NCBI GenBank assembly: GCA_032988195.1
Contig: JANTQE010000020.1
Span: forward strand, 1-64,000
Reading direction: 5' to 3'
DNA from: Arachnomyces sp. PD_36
Lineage: Eukaryota > Ascomycota > Eurotiomycetes > Onygenales > Arachnomycetaceae
Length of the DNA stretch: 64,000 nucleotides
Part shown: positions 45,955-58,383 of the stretch, piece by piece
Position numbering within the stretch: the stretch's first letter is position 1
Layout of the letters: each line of letters opens with the position of its first letter
Notes under the pieces: model-generated
The model's database searches: none
What the model was told of the DNA's origin: nothing
What the model saw: only the letters and a program-made list of their open reading frames with translations
Made by a program: the position numbers and the translations under genes

Positions 45955-46865
45955 AGTAAGTTCTTGATAAACCCTGAGAGTTCATCCCATTCTTCTCAGA
46001 GACATACGGTCGCTAACATCTTTTTTCTCGCGCCTCTCGTAGTGCAGATGTAACTATCCCCCAATCCATCCATCCCCATCCCAACCCCGACCGAACCCGG
46101 AAGACCGGTCAAGGAACGAGAGTTATAAGGAAGAGAGAAAGTGAGATAAAGAGACTGACAAGTTTCTGTTGCGTATAGTTTCGTCAAGACCCTAACGGGC
46201 AAGACCATCACCCTTGAGGTCGAGTCCAGCGACACGATCGACAATGTCAAGTCCAAGATCCAGGACAAGGAGGGAATCCCACCCGACCAACAGCGTTTGA
46301 TTTTCGCTGGAAAGCAGCTCGAGGATGGACGCACCTTGAGTGATTATAACATCCAGAAGGTAAATATTGCTCTTTTTTGGTTCTTGAGGGGGGATGGGTG
46401 GTGGGATGATGGGATAGTGTGGTGCGCTTTTGGAGGGATATGGTGAAGGGCGAAAGAGAACGGCATTAGTGAGGAGAGAATGGCAATCAAGGCTTCGTTG
46501 GATGGGATTAGGATATGCGAAGGGAGAGGATAACTTATATGGATGAGATGGCTGACTCGGGACACGCTCTACAACAGGAATCCACCCTCCACTTGGTCCT
46601 CCGTCTCCGTGGTGGTATCATCGAACCCTCGCTCCGTGCCCTTGCCTCCAAGTACAACTGCGAGAAGTCTGTCTGCCGAAAGTGCTACGTATGTGTTTCC
46701 CCGATATACCCAAACATGGCGAACCACATGGCCAATATTCGCATACATATATCAAATCACTAACGTATACACTATTAGGCTCGTCTTCCCCCCCGTGCCA
46801 CCAACTGCAGGAAGAAGAAGTGCGGACACACCAACCAGCTCCGCCCCAAGAAGAAGATTAAGTAG
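45955..46865 (+). CDS. ubi1: Ubiquitin-ribosomal protein eL40 fusion with split start codon
   Basis: The precursor gives ubiquitin (76 aa) and ribosomal protein eL40 (52 aa) after cleavage at LRLRGG; 128 aa in total. Model: the A of ATG ends exon 1 (45955), TGCAGAT is a 7-nt exon (46043-46049), then exons 46179-46359, 46578-46688 and 46779-46865. Frame continuity gives MQIFVKTLTGKTITLEV exactly, so the start must be spliced together; no unspliced ATG gives ubiquitin. Splice signals are good: GTAAGT donor at 45956, acceptor GTAG before 46043, donor GTAACT at 46050, acceptor TATAG at 46178. The eL40 part has the C-x4-C...C-x4-C-type zinc motif (CRKCY, CRKKKCGH) and ends RPKKKIK. It is a highly expressed housekeeping gene. 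Confidence 0.93.
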
Positions 46866-47265
46866 TGGTTTTCATCGGACGGTGTTTGCTTGTGGGGATG
46901 GGGAAGACTTGTGGTTCGGTTCGGGATTGCAAGGTGCTAGGGAACAAACAAGGAGAAATCATGTTCTTAAAGAAGGGAGGCCAACGTTTTACAGACGGTG
47001 TATCCCTCTCTTTTGATTATTATTAATAAAAAGGCAACTCCTCACCCATAGCTGAAATCAACAAGTTCAATTTGTAAACCTATATTCTTGCTGTAGGAGG
47101 GCTTTGTGCCCGTTTCTGGGTGGCTATAGAGAAACAAATCTCCATACTAATGGGAATAAAGACAAAAACAAAGTACCTAGGGTTTATCGAGGAATTGCTT
47201 TAAAAACGTACACACCGGATACTGTTACAGTTGGAAGGTATAGAAAAGGGAGGCTCGACCATCAA
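46866..47265. other. Intergenic between convergent ubiquitin-L40 and Yip1-family genes
   Basis: These 400 bp should hold the 3' UTRs of both genes. No feature is supported. Confidence 0.55.
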
Positions 47266-48438
47266 TCACATCCCCAATACCATGCGCACCATCCTCAATT
47301 TATGCTCTTGGTCCTCATCGTCGTCATCATCATCGTCATCATCTCCATCAGGCTTGTCCTTGACCGGGCTTCCATGCCTAACAGGTCAAAGCAAATCAGC
47401 ACCCTGCCCACATGGAGGGAGAACCTAGGAAAATCCAAAAACTTACGCAAAGAACAACACCGTAATCGCAATCGACAACGCAGCATGCAGCACAACAACC
47501 AAGACCAACAAGATCTTACTAGTCTTCACATCCGTCGCGCTGAGAACCGGATACAAGTTCCTCAGAAGGAAGAACACACTCCACGCGAAACCCACCCCAA
47601 CAAGCGCCCAATTGAGCGCTGTAAGTGGACTCCAGCTAACCAGCGCGATCGCAATCCAGACCAGATTCGCATACCCATAGAGAGACCAGCACTCAATCAG
47701 GTCTGCGCTCGAGCTCCCGAACCATCGTAGCGCACCCCACAGCGCGACGGGGAGGAAGGTTGTGTATCCGTACAGCAACCCTGCGGCGCCGGAGAGGAGT
47801 CGGAAGTCGTACTCGAAGTGACTCTTGTTATTCCGCGATAGGTACTGGGATACCGTCCCCGTCAGGAAAAGAATCACCACAACAGTCGTAGTTATCCAGA
47901 ACGGTCCGTAGAGATCTGGGTTCCCGTCCATGACGTCTAGGAAGTTGGAGCGAGGGTAGAGTGTGGATAGGCACCGACGGACTACCTCTGCGGTGTCAAC
48001 GTCGAAGTACCGCTGGTAGTAGGAAATTGTCCAGAGACGGTGTTTGGAGTGGGATGTCCCGCCCGGGGAGGTGGCGCGGCGGGTTGAGGAGCCTCCTCCT
48101 CCTCCGCCTCCGCTGCCGCCGAGGAAGGGAGCGGAGTCGGATTGGATTTTGGCATTGCGGGGGTTTTCGTCGAAGTCTGGATAAGAGGATTCGGGTTAGA
48201 TGGAGTGCGCGACGGCAGATTGAATCGGGGGTGCCGGATGATTAAGATAGACATACTTGACGGATGAAATTCGAGGTCTTCTTGGAGGTCGGTATGACCC
48301 AGGTCGCCCTATACACGTGTGAAAAGGCATCAGCTTCAACTTCGCCCAAGCTCCTGGACGAGTTCGTCACGTAGTGAAGATTAGCTTTCTTACCTCAGCG
48401 TCGACGTCTACGACGACATCGTAGCCTCTGTTGGACAT
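47266..48438 (-). CDS. Yip1-domain Golgi membrane protein (YIPF1/2- or Yip5-like)
   Basis: Yip1-family proteins are multi-pass Golgi/ER membrane proteins that bind Rab/Ypt GTPases and act in vesicle traffic. Model: exons 48438-48394, 48308-48257, 48176-47447 and 47377-47266, 312 aa. The N-terminal cytoplasmic part is acidic, then Gly/Ser-rich (a GGSGGGGGGGSS stretch). The Yip1 domain starts near YYQRYFDVDTAEVVRRCL, with NPDLYGPFWITTT and about five TM segments (for example VVVILFLTGTVSQYL and ILLVLVVVLHAALSIAITVLFF). If the last intron (donor GTAAGT at 47446, acceptor TTAG) is not spliced, the protein ends at TAA 47443 with 276 aa. Splicing adds an Asp-rich tail of about 36 residues. Confidence 0.83.
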
Positions 48439-48952
48439 GTTGAATCCAGGTTCTGTATTTTGGCGACCTTCCACTTGTCTTTTGGCTGGTAGTTGGCGGT
48501 TGATGGATTGAATGATCTGTCGATTAAACAAAGTACAGGTAGTCGTCATCGTAGTTCCACGCACTTTTTGTACTCGGGGCACGAGAGTTCGACTTGGTGC
48601 AACAAGGCAATCTTCGGAAATACGATTTAAGCTAGCAACATTTACATGATCTTCACGAATTTAAGTATATCAACACTCATTCTTGAATGACGCTGTTCAG
48701 GGCAGCAAGCAGCAGAAGGGAAAGTGAGTGTATTGAAGTAACTCTCAGGAGAAAGGCGAGAAGCTACAGTAGTGGATCCAGCCAACCCAACACAATTTCA
48801 TATCACAATGAACTTCCCGATCCGCTCTCAGGACTTGGAATATCAAGCGCTATTTCTACGGTGGACAAGGCTCTAAGGATTTGGATGCCCCACGAAGAAC
48901 GACCTGAATCCAGAGAGTATCAGGGAAAGTTCCCCGGTACATGACGACGGTC
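48439..48952. other. Intergenic between Yip1-family promoter and 3' end of the 651-aa gene
   Basis: These 514 bp carry no feature with family or splice support. Confidence 0.5.
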
Positions 48953-51448
48953 TTATTCGTCAGGTTTGCTTCCTTCCCCCCCGCTGCCGAATGAAATCTT
49001 CGTGACGGGAGAGAAAGGTGGAGCGTTGTCTGTGTTTCGTTTCGGCGCATCTGGATTTGCGTGGCCTTTTTCGTCCCTATGATTATTTGTTAGTAAACCA
49101 TATCTGGTTTGAGCAACAACCTTCAGGACTTACCCGTTGTAAGCGCATTTCACGACAAGATCACCATTATGACCAAATACCGCGTCTTTAAAGAAAAAGC
49201 GGCCGCGAGACTAGAAAAGGGTTAGCTTAATATCGAATATTCATGCCTGGATTTCAAACTTACTGGAAAGTAGAATTTCTCATTCCCTTCAAGAGCGTTT
49301 TTAAACTCGTGGACTAAATTTCCCAAGTTCTTCTTCGCCTGATCAAAGACATCGTTGACATCTTTCTTCACATCATAATACTCGCCCGTGCCTGAATAAA
49401 CCCAGTTCGTAACCACCTTCTGCCAGTGGTAGCCGACCTCAGGCTCACTAGTCTGAATAGCAAGACCGCCATCTGAGACTTCTGTCATGGTAAACTTGAC
49501 TTTCCAGGTTACTACGTCTTTATTCCTATATTCCAACGTACGCCAAGTTAGCGAATATTTCGAGAGGTATAAAAAGCAAGGTGAATCATGATATCAATTT
49601 ACTCTTCGTAAACATTGGAATCAATGAAATTGGGGTCAACAGTGTAACCAAAACGAAGCCTGGTAAACCCCTCCAGAGTCATTGTGTTGCTACCCGGGAC
49701 TATACTCAGTCGAGAGCAGCAAGTTGCTTTCATAAGGTTTAGCACTTTCATCAGAAATTACACAGGGGGGTGTCGATCGGTGAAGGGCTTACATTGAGCA
49801 TAAGTATCACATTTACTCCAAGAAGAAGTGTCGTGTTTCGTCCAGTTCGAAGGAGTCTTTGAATGATACCAGCACAAAGCCCCGGTGCCTGGGCTGGGGA
49901 AAAGGTTATCTACACCCGCGTCTCTCACCATAGTCGTCACTGCTCCGGGTTGCGTGGCGGAATATGACATGGCATACCCGTCATCTTTAGGGTCTTTAAT
50001 GGTAAACCCCTGGCAGCCATCGCCGACTAGAAGCGGGAAGTTAAACGTAGTCGACCAGAGGACAAGGTTGGCATTGAAGCTCATTGTTGGGTCCACAAAT
50101 GCCGTATTCATCATACGGTTCAGCTTGTTGAGCCTGGGCACAAACCAGGTGTCGAGGAATTTCCGCCTGGAAAGAACCCAGGTACCAAATTCCGCAATTC
50201 CGTCTCTGCTAGGATCTGTGCCATTGGTCCAATTTCCGTTGTTGGGAGAGAGGAACTCGTCATCGCCATTTGGGGGCGGGTCATTGTCCGTCATCTCTAG
50301 ATACAGGATATAGTTGAGCCGCCCATTACCGTCAATGCTAGTGATGCTTTCATGATTGGTATCGCGGTAAGGATAAGTTTGGAATCGAACATCGGTTGGC
50401 AAGAAGGTTGGCTCATGACCGGCTACGCAGTATTTGCTATCAGTTTCAAGACCTTGCCGCCGCTGTTCTATGTAATCAACTTACTTGAAGCCTTATCATC
50501 TGCAGTCGCTGTAAAGCCTAGTTGTCCTGCAGCTACATTCGTCATAACGGAGGTTAGCGCATGGCTGAAGTAAAACTTTAGATTCTCAGAAACAGCTCCG
50601 TCAACAGTTCGCTTCCCTCCTTCTACCCATCCGGTAGGTCGCCAGTAGTTATTTGTAGCTTGGGCTCCGGCAGGGGGTGTTGGCACGTCAATATTTCTGA
50701 GGATCCAATCATCGGCCGTCCACACCCCATAGTCACAGCCGGCAGGATCCAGGACTTGAGTCTGGGCAGCTGCGGTCGGCTGGGTCAGTGTCCTCATTGA
50801 AACCCGAGGTAAAAACGGTCACGCAAGAGCTTACTCACTTGAGAAGTCGACCAACAACTGTTTTATCGTATAATCTCCAGGCTTGTTCATAAGACCTCGG
50901 ATTCTTCTGTAATCCTCGGAGTTTTCGGGGACTCCTGCTAGGCCAATGTTGACGGGACAAGCAAGAAAGAACTCCCTCAGGTCATAGCAAGTAACTGACT
51001 CGCCTTCAGTCGAGTTGAAGACCTTCAGCTTTCCAGATTTGATGAGCATGCGAAAAGTGCAAGAACTCAGGTTGCCAGGTGCATAGGTGACGATGACACG
51101 GGAAGCCCCGAAAACTGTGTCATAGAAGCCTTGAGAACCATATCTGGGATATATAACGTTTGTAGGTCTGTCGAACCCTTGATCTGCAGCGAATTTATAC
51201 TGTGCTTGAAGACCCGCATTGATCATTTGCTGAGTCCTATGGACAGGCTGTTAGCCCCAAATGACATCGATAGAATTTCCATTTTGGCTATAATCCGCCA
51301 AATTACTACGGATATCGGTGGCTTACAGTGCAACAACCTGGTCAAATTTTCCAATCTGGAGAGGTGTTAAGTGGTTTCGTCAGCAATGGCCTCGGAGGTT
51401 GACTTAGTTTGGGAAATCTACCGAGAGTTTATCGATGCGGTCACCCAT
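48953..51448 (-). CDS. Unrecognised 651-aa protein, nine exons (possible P47/TULIP-like)
   Basis: Model: exons 51448-51422, 51355-51327, 51236-50839, 50769-50485, 50422-49793, 49726-49603, 49525-49264, 49210-49134 and 49076-48953; introns 53-90 bp, all GT-AG and in frame. There is no signal peptide (start MGDRIDKLSIGKFDQVVAL), so it is probably cytosolic or leaves by an unconventional route. The first 120 residues have a FDQVVALTQQMINAGLQ pattern that reminds me of the opening helix of P47/OrfX-type TULIP proteins; this is only a weak resemblance. The rest is beta-rich with many aromatic residues (for example WTADDWILRNI, YHWQKVVTNWVY) and an acidic, Gly/Pro-rich tail. The function is unknown. 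It points away from the 1155-aa gene, with a copia element between them. Confidence 0.7.
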
Positions 51449-52465
51449 TGTCTCGCGTGTACTAGGGAAGATAGATCGAAATGATGTTGTGAGTAGTTAA
51501 ACATACGTATAATCATTCATGCCTTAAGACTTCTTCGGGGGGGAGGGGTGTCAATGAACTTATGAGATATGAGGAAATGGCTACCTGCAAAAGACACAAC
51601 TGATAGTGAACGACAGAGCAACGAGTCCAGGCAACTCGTAGCCCAAGGCGTCGTCAAGGCACTGTTGGGAAAAGCTGCTTGCCCTCACACCACCTCATTG
51701 GAGGCAAGGGCATCATCGGTGTCTCGTGGTTACTTCGCTGGCATATTGTCACCGGGGGTTCAACTTTCCGGCGACGCCTCGGTGTCATTCTCATCGACCG
51801 GAGAATGATGGACGTGCTTGCGGCATTTCTCGAATTAGGTTTGGTTAGTATATTCAACTCGATATGTGATTATCGCATAACCCTATTGGGAGCCTATGAT
51901 GGAGTTGGAGGTCTACTTGTGATGTTAAATGGTCAGCAAAACAAGGAGCGGCTCGGTTTCCTCGACTCAGCGGGTTCGATATGGTTCACATTGCATAGGC
52001 ATTACGTATGAACGTATCCTGAAGAAATCTGCAGGCTCAAGCAGGGTATCAATTTCAATGGATGAGAGAGATGCTACGTGGTTCTGGAGGTTGTCCTCGG
52101 CTCGGTGGGACGTGAAGACTCGCCGTTTTCGTGGTGGCTGGCTGGCGTTTGGCGGCCCGAGCCGTGTTTGCCGCATCAGCGCCTGCGTCTGAACTTGTGT
52201 CTGACCGTCAAGATAAGGTTTTTTGCAACGCCCCACCTTCCATCTCTTTAACTTAGCGCCAACAGCACGCCAGTCGAGTTTTAAACATATCCGGTTGAAC
52301 TTGAAATCGGCCTGTATAGAAGTATAAGTTCGGAGAGAACCATGTATGTTCTCACCCAAAGCGAACGTGGGGTCGAGAATTTACGGGAATGAGGGATTGT
52401 TGTCAGGCTCTATGCGAAATCTGAAAGCCGGCCGGCCATCTTCCTCGTTACGCTCTATAGGATGG
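51449..52465. other. Upstream region of the 651-aa gene, before the copia element
   Basis: This is about 1 kb of ordinary composition, with GG and CC present up to 52465. It should carry the promoter of the 651-aa gene. Short frames on both strands (for example 51679-52011) show no recognisable protein. Confidence 0.5.
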
Positions 52466-52752
52466 TCTTGAATGTTGAATCTCGCAGAGATTGTGTTTCT
52501 TTTTATCTCTTACTGACTCGTTCAAATTCTTCACTATTTTGATCTCAAATTTTTTCGATTTTTCTTTTTGATCAGACTGCTGCGAGTGTTCTTCTGCTCA
52601 TTTCTTTATATGACGATTTTGATGATGTTGTATGTATATAAAGATCTAAAAAGTTCTTTAAGTTGAAGATCAAATCAATCAATTTCTTCATGATCAAATC
52701 TAGTGCTTAGTCATCATTGTTTATGCTTTCACGTGACTCAATTAGTTCAAAA
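52466..52752 (+). repeat. Left LTR of the copia element
   Basis: It is collinear with 58097-58383. The outermost bases could be TCTTGAATG...TTCAAAA (with TTTTGAA/TTCAAAA inverted ends as seen in the right copy), or the narrower TGAATG...TTCA. The wider reading puts the primer site directly after the LTR and gives GATGG/GATGA flanks. Confidence 0.8.
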
Positions 52753-52761
52753 GTTATGAGC
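52753..52761 (+). other. Primer-binding site of the copia element (half-tRNA-iMet type)
   Basis: GTTATGAGC is the reverse complement of GCTCATAAC, the conserved anticodon loop of initiator tRNA-Met. Copia-type elements use a cleaved initiator-tRNA fragment as primer. The following bases TCG would be CCG or CCC in an unmutated site, fitting the loss of CC. Confidence 0.6.
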
Positions 52762-52980
52762 TCGATTAGCTCAGCTTGAATGACTAAGCAATTTTGTTTG
52801 TTTATTTATCTTTATTAACTTTAACTTTCATATATTTTTATATTCATATACTTCTTTGATCTTTATATTGAACTTTTATATTGAACTTTTATACGTCTAT
52901 TACACTCTTCGCGCTTCTTACACTCGTTCGTACGATAATTACTATCATTAGTCTCGTGATTATACTCAAGTTCAGCAAGA

Positions 52981-53960
52981 ATTGAAATGAGTGACTGAAT
53001 TCTATACGAATAATGACTGATTTCAAGATTTAAAATTATATTGACTCAAATGATTCTGATCTAGTGCTGATTAAGTCAACGAAGCTCTTTCGTAAAAAGA
53101 ATGAAGATTCTACTTTATATGAGAGTAGAATGATTGATTATCGCTTTGAATATCGTTTATACGAAAAAAAAGTCAAGATTCTAGCTACAATAAAAAAATA
53201 TATCATGAGCTTCATTCACAGATTTCTATTTAATTTGATTACTCAGTGTCGAACGATTCAAGCACGACTTAAAATGTTGAAACAGCGACTGATTTTCACG
53301 ACGTTGATTTGAGTCAGAAACGTTGTTCAAAAATATCATTTATTGAAAAAGCTCACGAGAAATGAGAACATTCATAATTGATTAAACAAGTGAGTTAAAG
53401 TGATCGAGAACTGCAGATAAGTGAAAGTTGTCGAAAAAAATGACGTTCAAGTTGTACTTGACTTTTTAAATGTTATAAAAGAGATTCAACTCTCGTACAC
53501 TGATTTCTGACAACAAAAGCTTCAAGAAGAAACGAAAATAAAAGTTCTTAACGTTATTATCAAATTTCGAGATATATATGTCGAGAAACTAATCAAAAGA
53601 GAGAACGCAAACTTCTCAACATTTCAAAGTCTTTCAATAAACGATCGAAAGAATCAAGAACAAGAGAATTAAAATGATCGCAAAGAGAGTGATCATGAAA
53701 GTGATCGCAAGAATAAGAGAAGATTTGACTCTACAATGAATGACTGTCTATGCGAAGAAAAATATCGAATTAGTGATTGCTCATACGTGATGAATAGCAA
53801 GAGATCAGCTAAGTGAAAACTCAAGAATGAGATGATGAAGAAATTTTGAATCAAAATGAAAAGAAATTTTGAGTTTAAGAAGATTGTGAAAAAAAATCAA
53901 AAGAATCTCGTTAATTTTGATGTAAAAATCGAGAATTTTTCAATTAACTTCTCGTCAAAA
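52981..53960 (+). pseudogene. Copia gag remnant
   Basis: The open piece 53064-53312 and the frames after it read as a copia-type Gag, ending in a degraded zinc knuckle (CLCEEKYRISDC-type, near 53750), where fungal copia Gags have C-x-C-G-x2-H-x4-D-C. The Gly and His positions are altered. Several stops interrupt the frame. Confidence 0.6.
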
Positions 53961-56900
53961 AAAATGATCATGACTTTTTTTTATTATTTTTTTTCAATTT
54001 TTTTTTTCGCTTCTTTCATATTCTCTGATTTCTTCATCGATGAGAATTCGATATACATGTTTTTCACAGTCTCTTTTATCTTTATCAACGATCACGCGTT
54101 TATTTTTGAACACGCGATTCATTTTTTCTACGTCTTAGAGAACAGCTTCATTATAGACAACGATGTTATCGTTCATGTATGCAATTCAATCTCTCGTTTC
54201 TCAAAGCTTCTATCTTCTAAAAAGTCTCGTGAGATGATCGTTGCTGAAGATATTCATATGTCGATGAAAGAGTATGATGAGATGAAGATTCAATTAAATG
54301 AAAACGCGATCTCAATTGACGTTATTCAAAATGTTTATTGAATTTTCAACATGAAAATCAATATTATATCTGTTCAGATTCTCAATAATAAAGATTTTAT
54401 CTTTCATGTTAAAAAAAATCAGATATCAGTGCTTCGAAAAAATGAAGTAACTTATTTGTATGAAGAATATTATCATAATCAGTACATTGTTAAATATCGC
54501 TCATTTGACATAGCTGAAGCTTTTCTTGTGATCAATAATAACAACAAACATATTGTTTCATTATCTGACGTATTGTCTGTCTCTTTGAGCTTATCGTCTG
54601 TCTCATTTAATCTGATAGAAACTAGTGATGCTCAAAAATTCGTTCATTTTCTTCTTAAAAAGAAAGAAGACAGCAGTTTCGATCTCTGACATAAACGTAT
54701 AAGTCATATTAACGTGAAACTTTTACGAAAGCTGATTTTCGTCGCTGAGAGAGTGATTATAAACATCAAGAATTCACTATATCATTGTTTTTGCGAGATC
54801 TGTCAATTATCTCATGATTATCAGCAGATTAATCGTCATTTAAAAAAAAAAACAGTTGAATCATACGAGCGTATTCACGCGAATCTTATTCAATTCAAAG
54901 AGATTTTCAATGAGAGATACTGAAGTGTTCATTTATATGACGAGTTTTTCGCTGTTCACAAAACGCACGCGTTAACTTTCAAAGAGAATATATGTCTTGC
55001 GATCAAAGAGTTCGTTAATCAAATTGAAAAGCAATACGAGATGATCGTTAAAATCATCAAATTCGACGTGAAACGATCTCTTGATAAGACGTTTATTAAT
55101 TAAACTCTTTCAAAAGATATAGATGTGAAATTTTCGACTTCTTATACTAAAAAACAGAACGAAGCAATTGAACGTGCTGAGCGTATTTTAATTGAACGCT
55201 CAAGAATCTTGTTAATTGATTCAAGATTATCGCTAATTCTGTGATCAGAGACTTTTGTCATTGCTAATTATATTGCGAATAAATCTCTCACGAAGAAACT
55301 TGATTGAAAGACATCATACGAAGTTCGTGACGAGCTACTTTCTCAAATAAATAACACTAAAAAAGTGAAAAGACTCTTTAAATGACTCAATCTTGCTCAT
55401 TTTCGCGTATACGACTGCAAGATCTACGTCAAGCAGTTCAATATACTCAAAACGAATAAACTTAAATCACGTTGCAATATAGAGTATCTTATTGATTATG
55501 ACGTCATTAATATCTTTAAAATCTGAGTTTCTCATTTTAAAATGATAGTACGCTTCAGAGACGTCGTATTTGACGAGTTCGCGAGCTACAACTTTAAAGA
55601 AAAATTCTTCAGAGAAGCTCTACAAGAGATAAAAAATAAAATGAATCAACTTGATTTTCAACTACTCGAATTCGAAGAAATTCAAGATGATTTTTTGAAT
55701 GAAAATTACATTCTCTTGACATTTATTAATTCAACTTTTACGAATTCGATTTCTTTGACTTTGATCAGCACGAATGTCACTCAAACATCTGTCGAAAAAA
55801 AAATGTCGAACTCAACAGATAATTTTAATCTTAATTTCGACATGTCAATCTCAAATTAAACTTTTGAGTTAATGAAATTCTTGTTTGCTGAATCATCGAG
55901 TTCTTGATCTGCGAATTCAATAGAAGAATCAATTGACTCAATCAACGAGCAGTTGAATATGAAATTGATTCAAACACTCAAAGAATCGAAATTTCTTTCG
56001 CGAGCAATCAGAAGTCGTAAACTCTTTAAGAGCTACGAGAACTACGTTGCTTATCATTTGAATAGCTTTCATTCGACTTTTTACGCGAACGTTATCTTTC
56101 GACTTGAGATTCATAGAGAATTTCTTTCGTCGTCATCGAAAAATTAATGAAATTTAAAGAGTCATTCTTATGAAGAGAAATTTAAGAAAGCGATCAAGAG
56201 AAAGATAAAAAATTTACAAAGAAGAGATACTTTTGAAGAGATTCAAAACTCGCTCAACAAGAATGTCACTATTCTTTCACTACTTTGAGTATTCATTTAC
56301 AAGTTCAATAATGATGAATATCTGATAAAATTTAAAGCTCATTTCTGCGTATAGAGCAATTACGAGTTTGTGAATATTTATGATAATCATGTCATCACGC
56401 TTGTTATACGTCAGTTTCGTCTTCTTATGATGATTATGATTGTTGTTAATTTTGAAGTGATCTTTTTGAATGTGATCAACGTCTTTATGAACAATTGATT
56501 GAACGAGAAAATATATTGCAAAATTGTTGAAAAATTCAAAAAATTAGACATTCATGCTTTAATCATTCTTTTACTACGAGCTTTATATGATTTACGTTGT
56601 TTTTCTCTTCTCTGACTTAAAGAACTGATCAAGAATCTACGAGAGAAAAATTTTGAATCTTTTCTCAAATACTCATGCTTATTCATCAACAATAGAGTGA
56701 TCATCTTCTTTTACGTGAATAATATTGTTCTTCTTTCTTGAAAAAAAAATAAAGAGAAATTGAATAAAATTAAAATCAGTCTTATGAGACGCTACAAAAT
56801 CAAAAATCAAGATGAACTTAAGTGATTTCTAAATATTCGTATAGTGAGAAATCGCTCAAATAGAAAGCTTTGACTATGTCAAAACTTTTATATTGATAAG

Positions 56901-57700
56901 ATCGTTGATTTCTTTCATTTAAATCACGCATTAAGAACTTCAACATTTTTATTTTTCAAGAAACTAGTTCTTAGAGACACTCAGATTACGAAGAGAAAGA
57001 TATACATCTTTTAAAAAAGAGTGAGCTCGATCATATACTTTGAGATGATTACTAAAGCAGATATCACGTTTTTCAGCGATCATTTGATTGACTTTTTTCA
57101 AAATTCAAGTTCTCAGTATTGTAACGAGACGAATCAACTGATTTGCAATTTACATAATACGAAATATCTAGCTATTTGCTATTTCAACGAGATTAAAAAA
57201 ATATTTAAAATCGTCAGTGATGCTGCGTACGACGACGACTCTCAAACAAAACGTTTCACTCAAAGATTTCTTTTTACTCTCTTTGATGACTCAATTGATT
57301 GAAAATTCACTTGTCAGCGAATAATTATTACGTTCATTACTAAGATTAAGCTAATGACACTCTTTTACGCTGTTAAGAAACTGTACGTTTGATTTCGTTT
57401 GTTCAAGCAGTTGAACTTTGATCTGAAGACTACGTCGATTATAAAATGCGATAATAAGCAAATCGTGAGACTTCTAATTAAAAAGAATTCTCATTTAATG
57501 AGCAAGTTTCGACATATATTCATTCACTCTCACTGACTCAGATAAGAGATTCAAGTTGATCGTTTACACGTACGCTGAGTCTTTACAATCAGTATGTCAA
57601 CAAACGAGTTGATCAAGAAGTTTGATTGTTAATAGCATGAGAATTTCATTCATCATTTAAAAATGAAAGATATCGTTTATCTGATGAATAAAGCTTAATC
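53961..57700 (+). pseudogene. Copia pol remnant: protease, integrase, RT, RNase H
   Basis: The order is copia-like. The integrase zinc domain (H-x4-H...C-x2-C, with HKRISH and CEIC) is at about 54690-54810. The integrase core follows at about 54870-55100. The RT has ALYDLR (family ALYGLR) near 56583 and YVNN at 56712-56723 in place of the YVDD active site. An RNase H-like part lies near 57020-57500. TGA stands in Trp positions. Both catalytic changes are G-to-A type, so no active enzyme could be made even from intact pieces. Confidence 0.72.
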
Positions 57701-58096
57701 TTCGAAAAATACAATCATTATTTTTTATGTTTTCTCATACTAAATTGCAGAAAATCGTTTTTTATTTTCATTCTCGTTTATTTCTTTTTTTCTTTTTTCA
57801 AACTTTTTTTATATTTTATCGTCTGAATGTTCTGTCACGTCGATCAGTCGACGTAACTCAGTGATCAGCAAAACTCAAAGATCATTGTATTTATTTTAAA
57901 GCTCTCATGTTACGAGAGTTCTTGATTCGAATTTTTCAAAAAACTGTCATCGAACGAATTTCATCATTTTTTTATTTTTTTCGAATCGTCGAGATCGCTT
58001 GCTTATTAAAGAATGTCTACGCTTATAAAAAAAGATTAGTCATGATTTTTCAACTTTCAAATTATTACATTAGAAAATATTGAAGCTGAGAAAGTG

Positions 58097-58383
58097 TTTT
58101 GAATGTTGAATCTCGCAGAAATTGTGTTTCTTTTTATCTCTTACTGACTCGTTCAAACTCTTTATTATTTTGATCTCAAATTTTTTCAATTTTTCTTTCT
58201 GATTAGACTGCTGCGAGTGTTCTTCTACTCATTTCTTTATATGATGATCTTGATGATGTTGTATGTATATAAAGATCTAGAAAGTTCTTCAAGTTGAAGA
58301 TCAGATCAATCAATTTCTTCATGATCAAATCTAGTGCTTAGTCATCATTGTTTATGCTTTCACGTGACTCAATTAGTTCAAAA
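58097..58383 (+). repeat. Right LTR of the copia element
   Basis: It is nearly identical to 52466-52752. It is followed by GATGA, which would pair with GATGG at 52461-52465 as an imperfect 5-bp target duplication. Confidence 0.8.

Larger units (their letters stand above)
52466..58383 (+). mobile_element. Ty1/copia retrotransposon, complete but hypermutated
   Basis: This 5.9-kb element has two LTRs of about 285 bp, a primer site matching the initiator-tRNA anticodon loop, gag with a damaged zinc knuckle, and pol in copia order (integrase before reverse transcriptase). All long frames are broken. No GG or CC was seen between 52466 and 58408, while the flanks have both. The LTRs are very similar, suggesting a fairly young insertion. 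It lies between two divergent genes and separates their promoters. Confidence 0.87.

Noticed and set aside
52753..52785. Possible tRNA gene (GTTATGAGC...GCTCAG)
   Set aside because: No cloverleaf could be drawn; its place after the LTR fits a primer-binding site.
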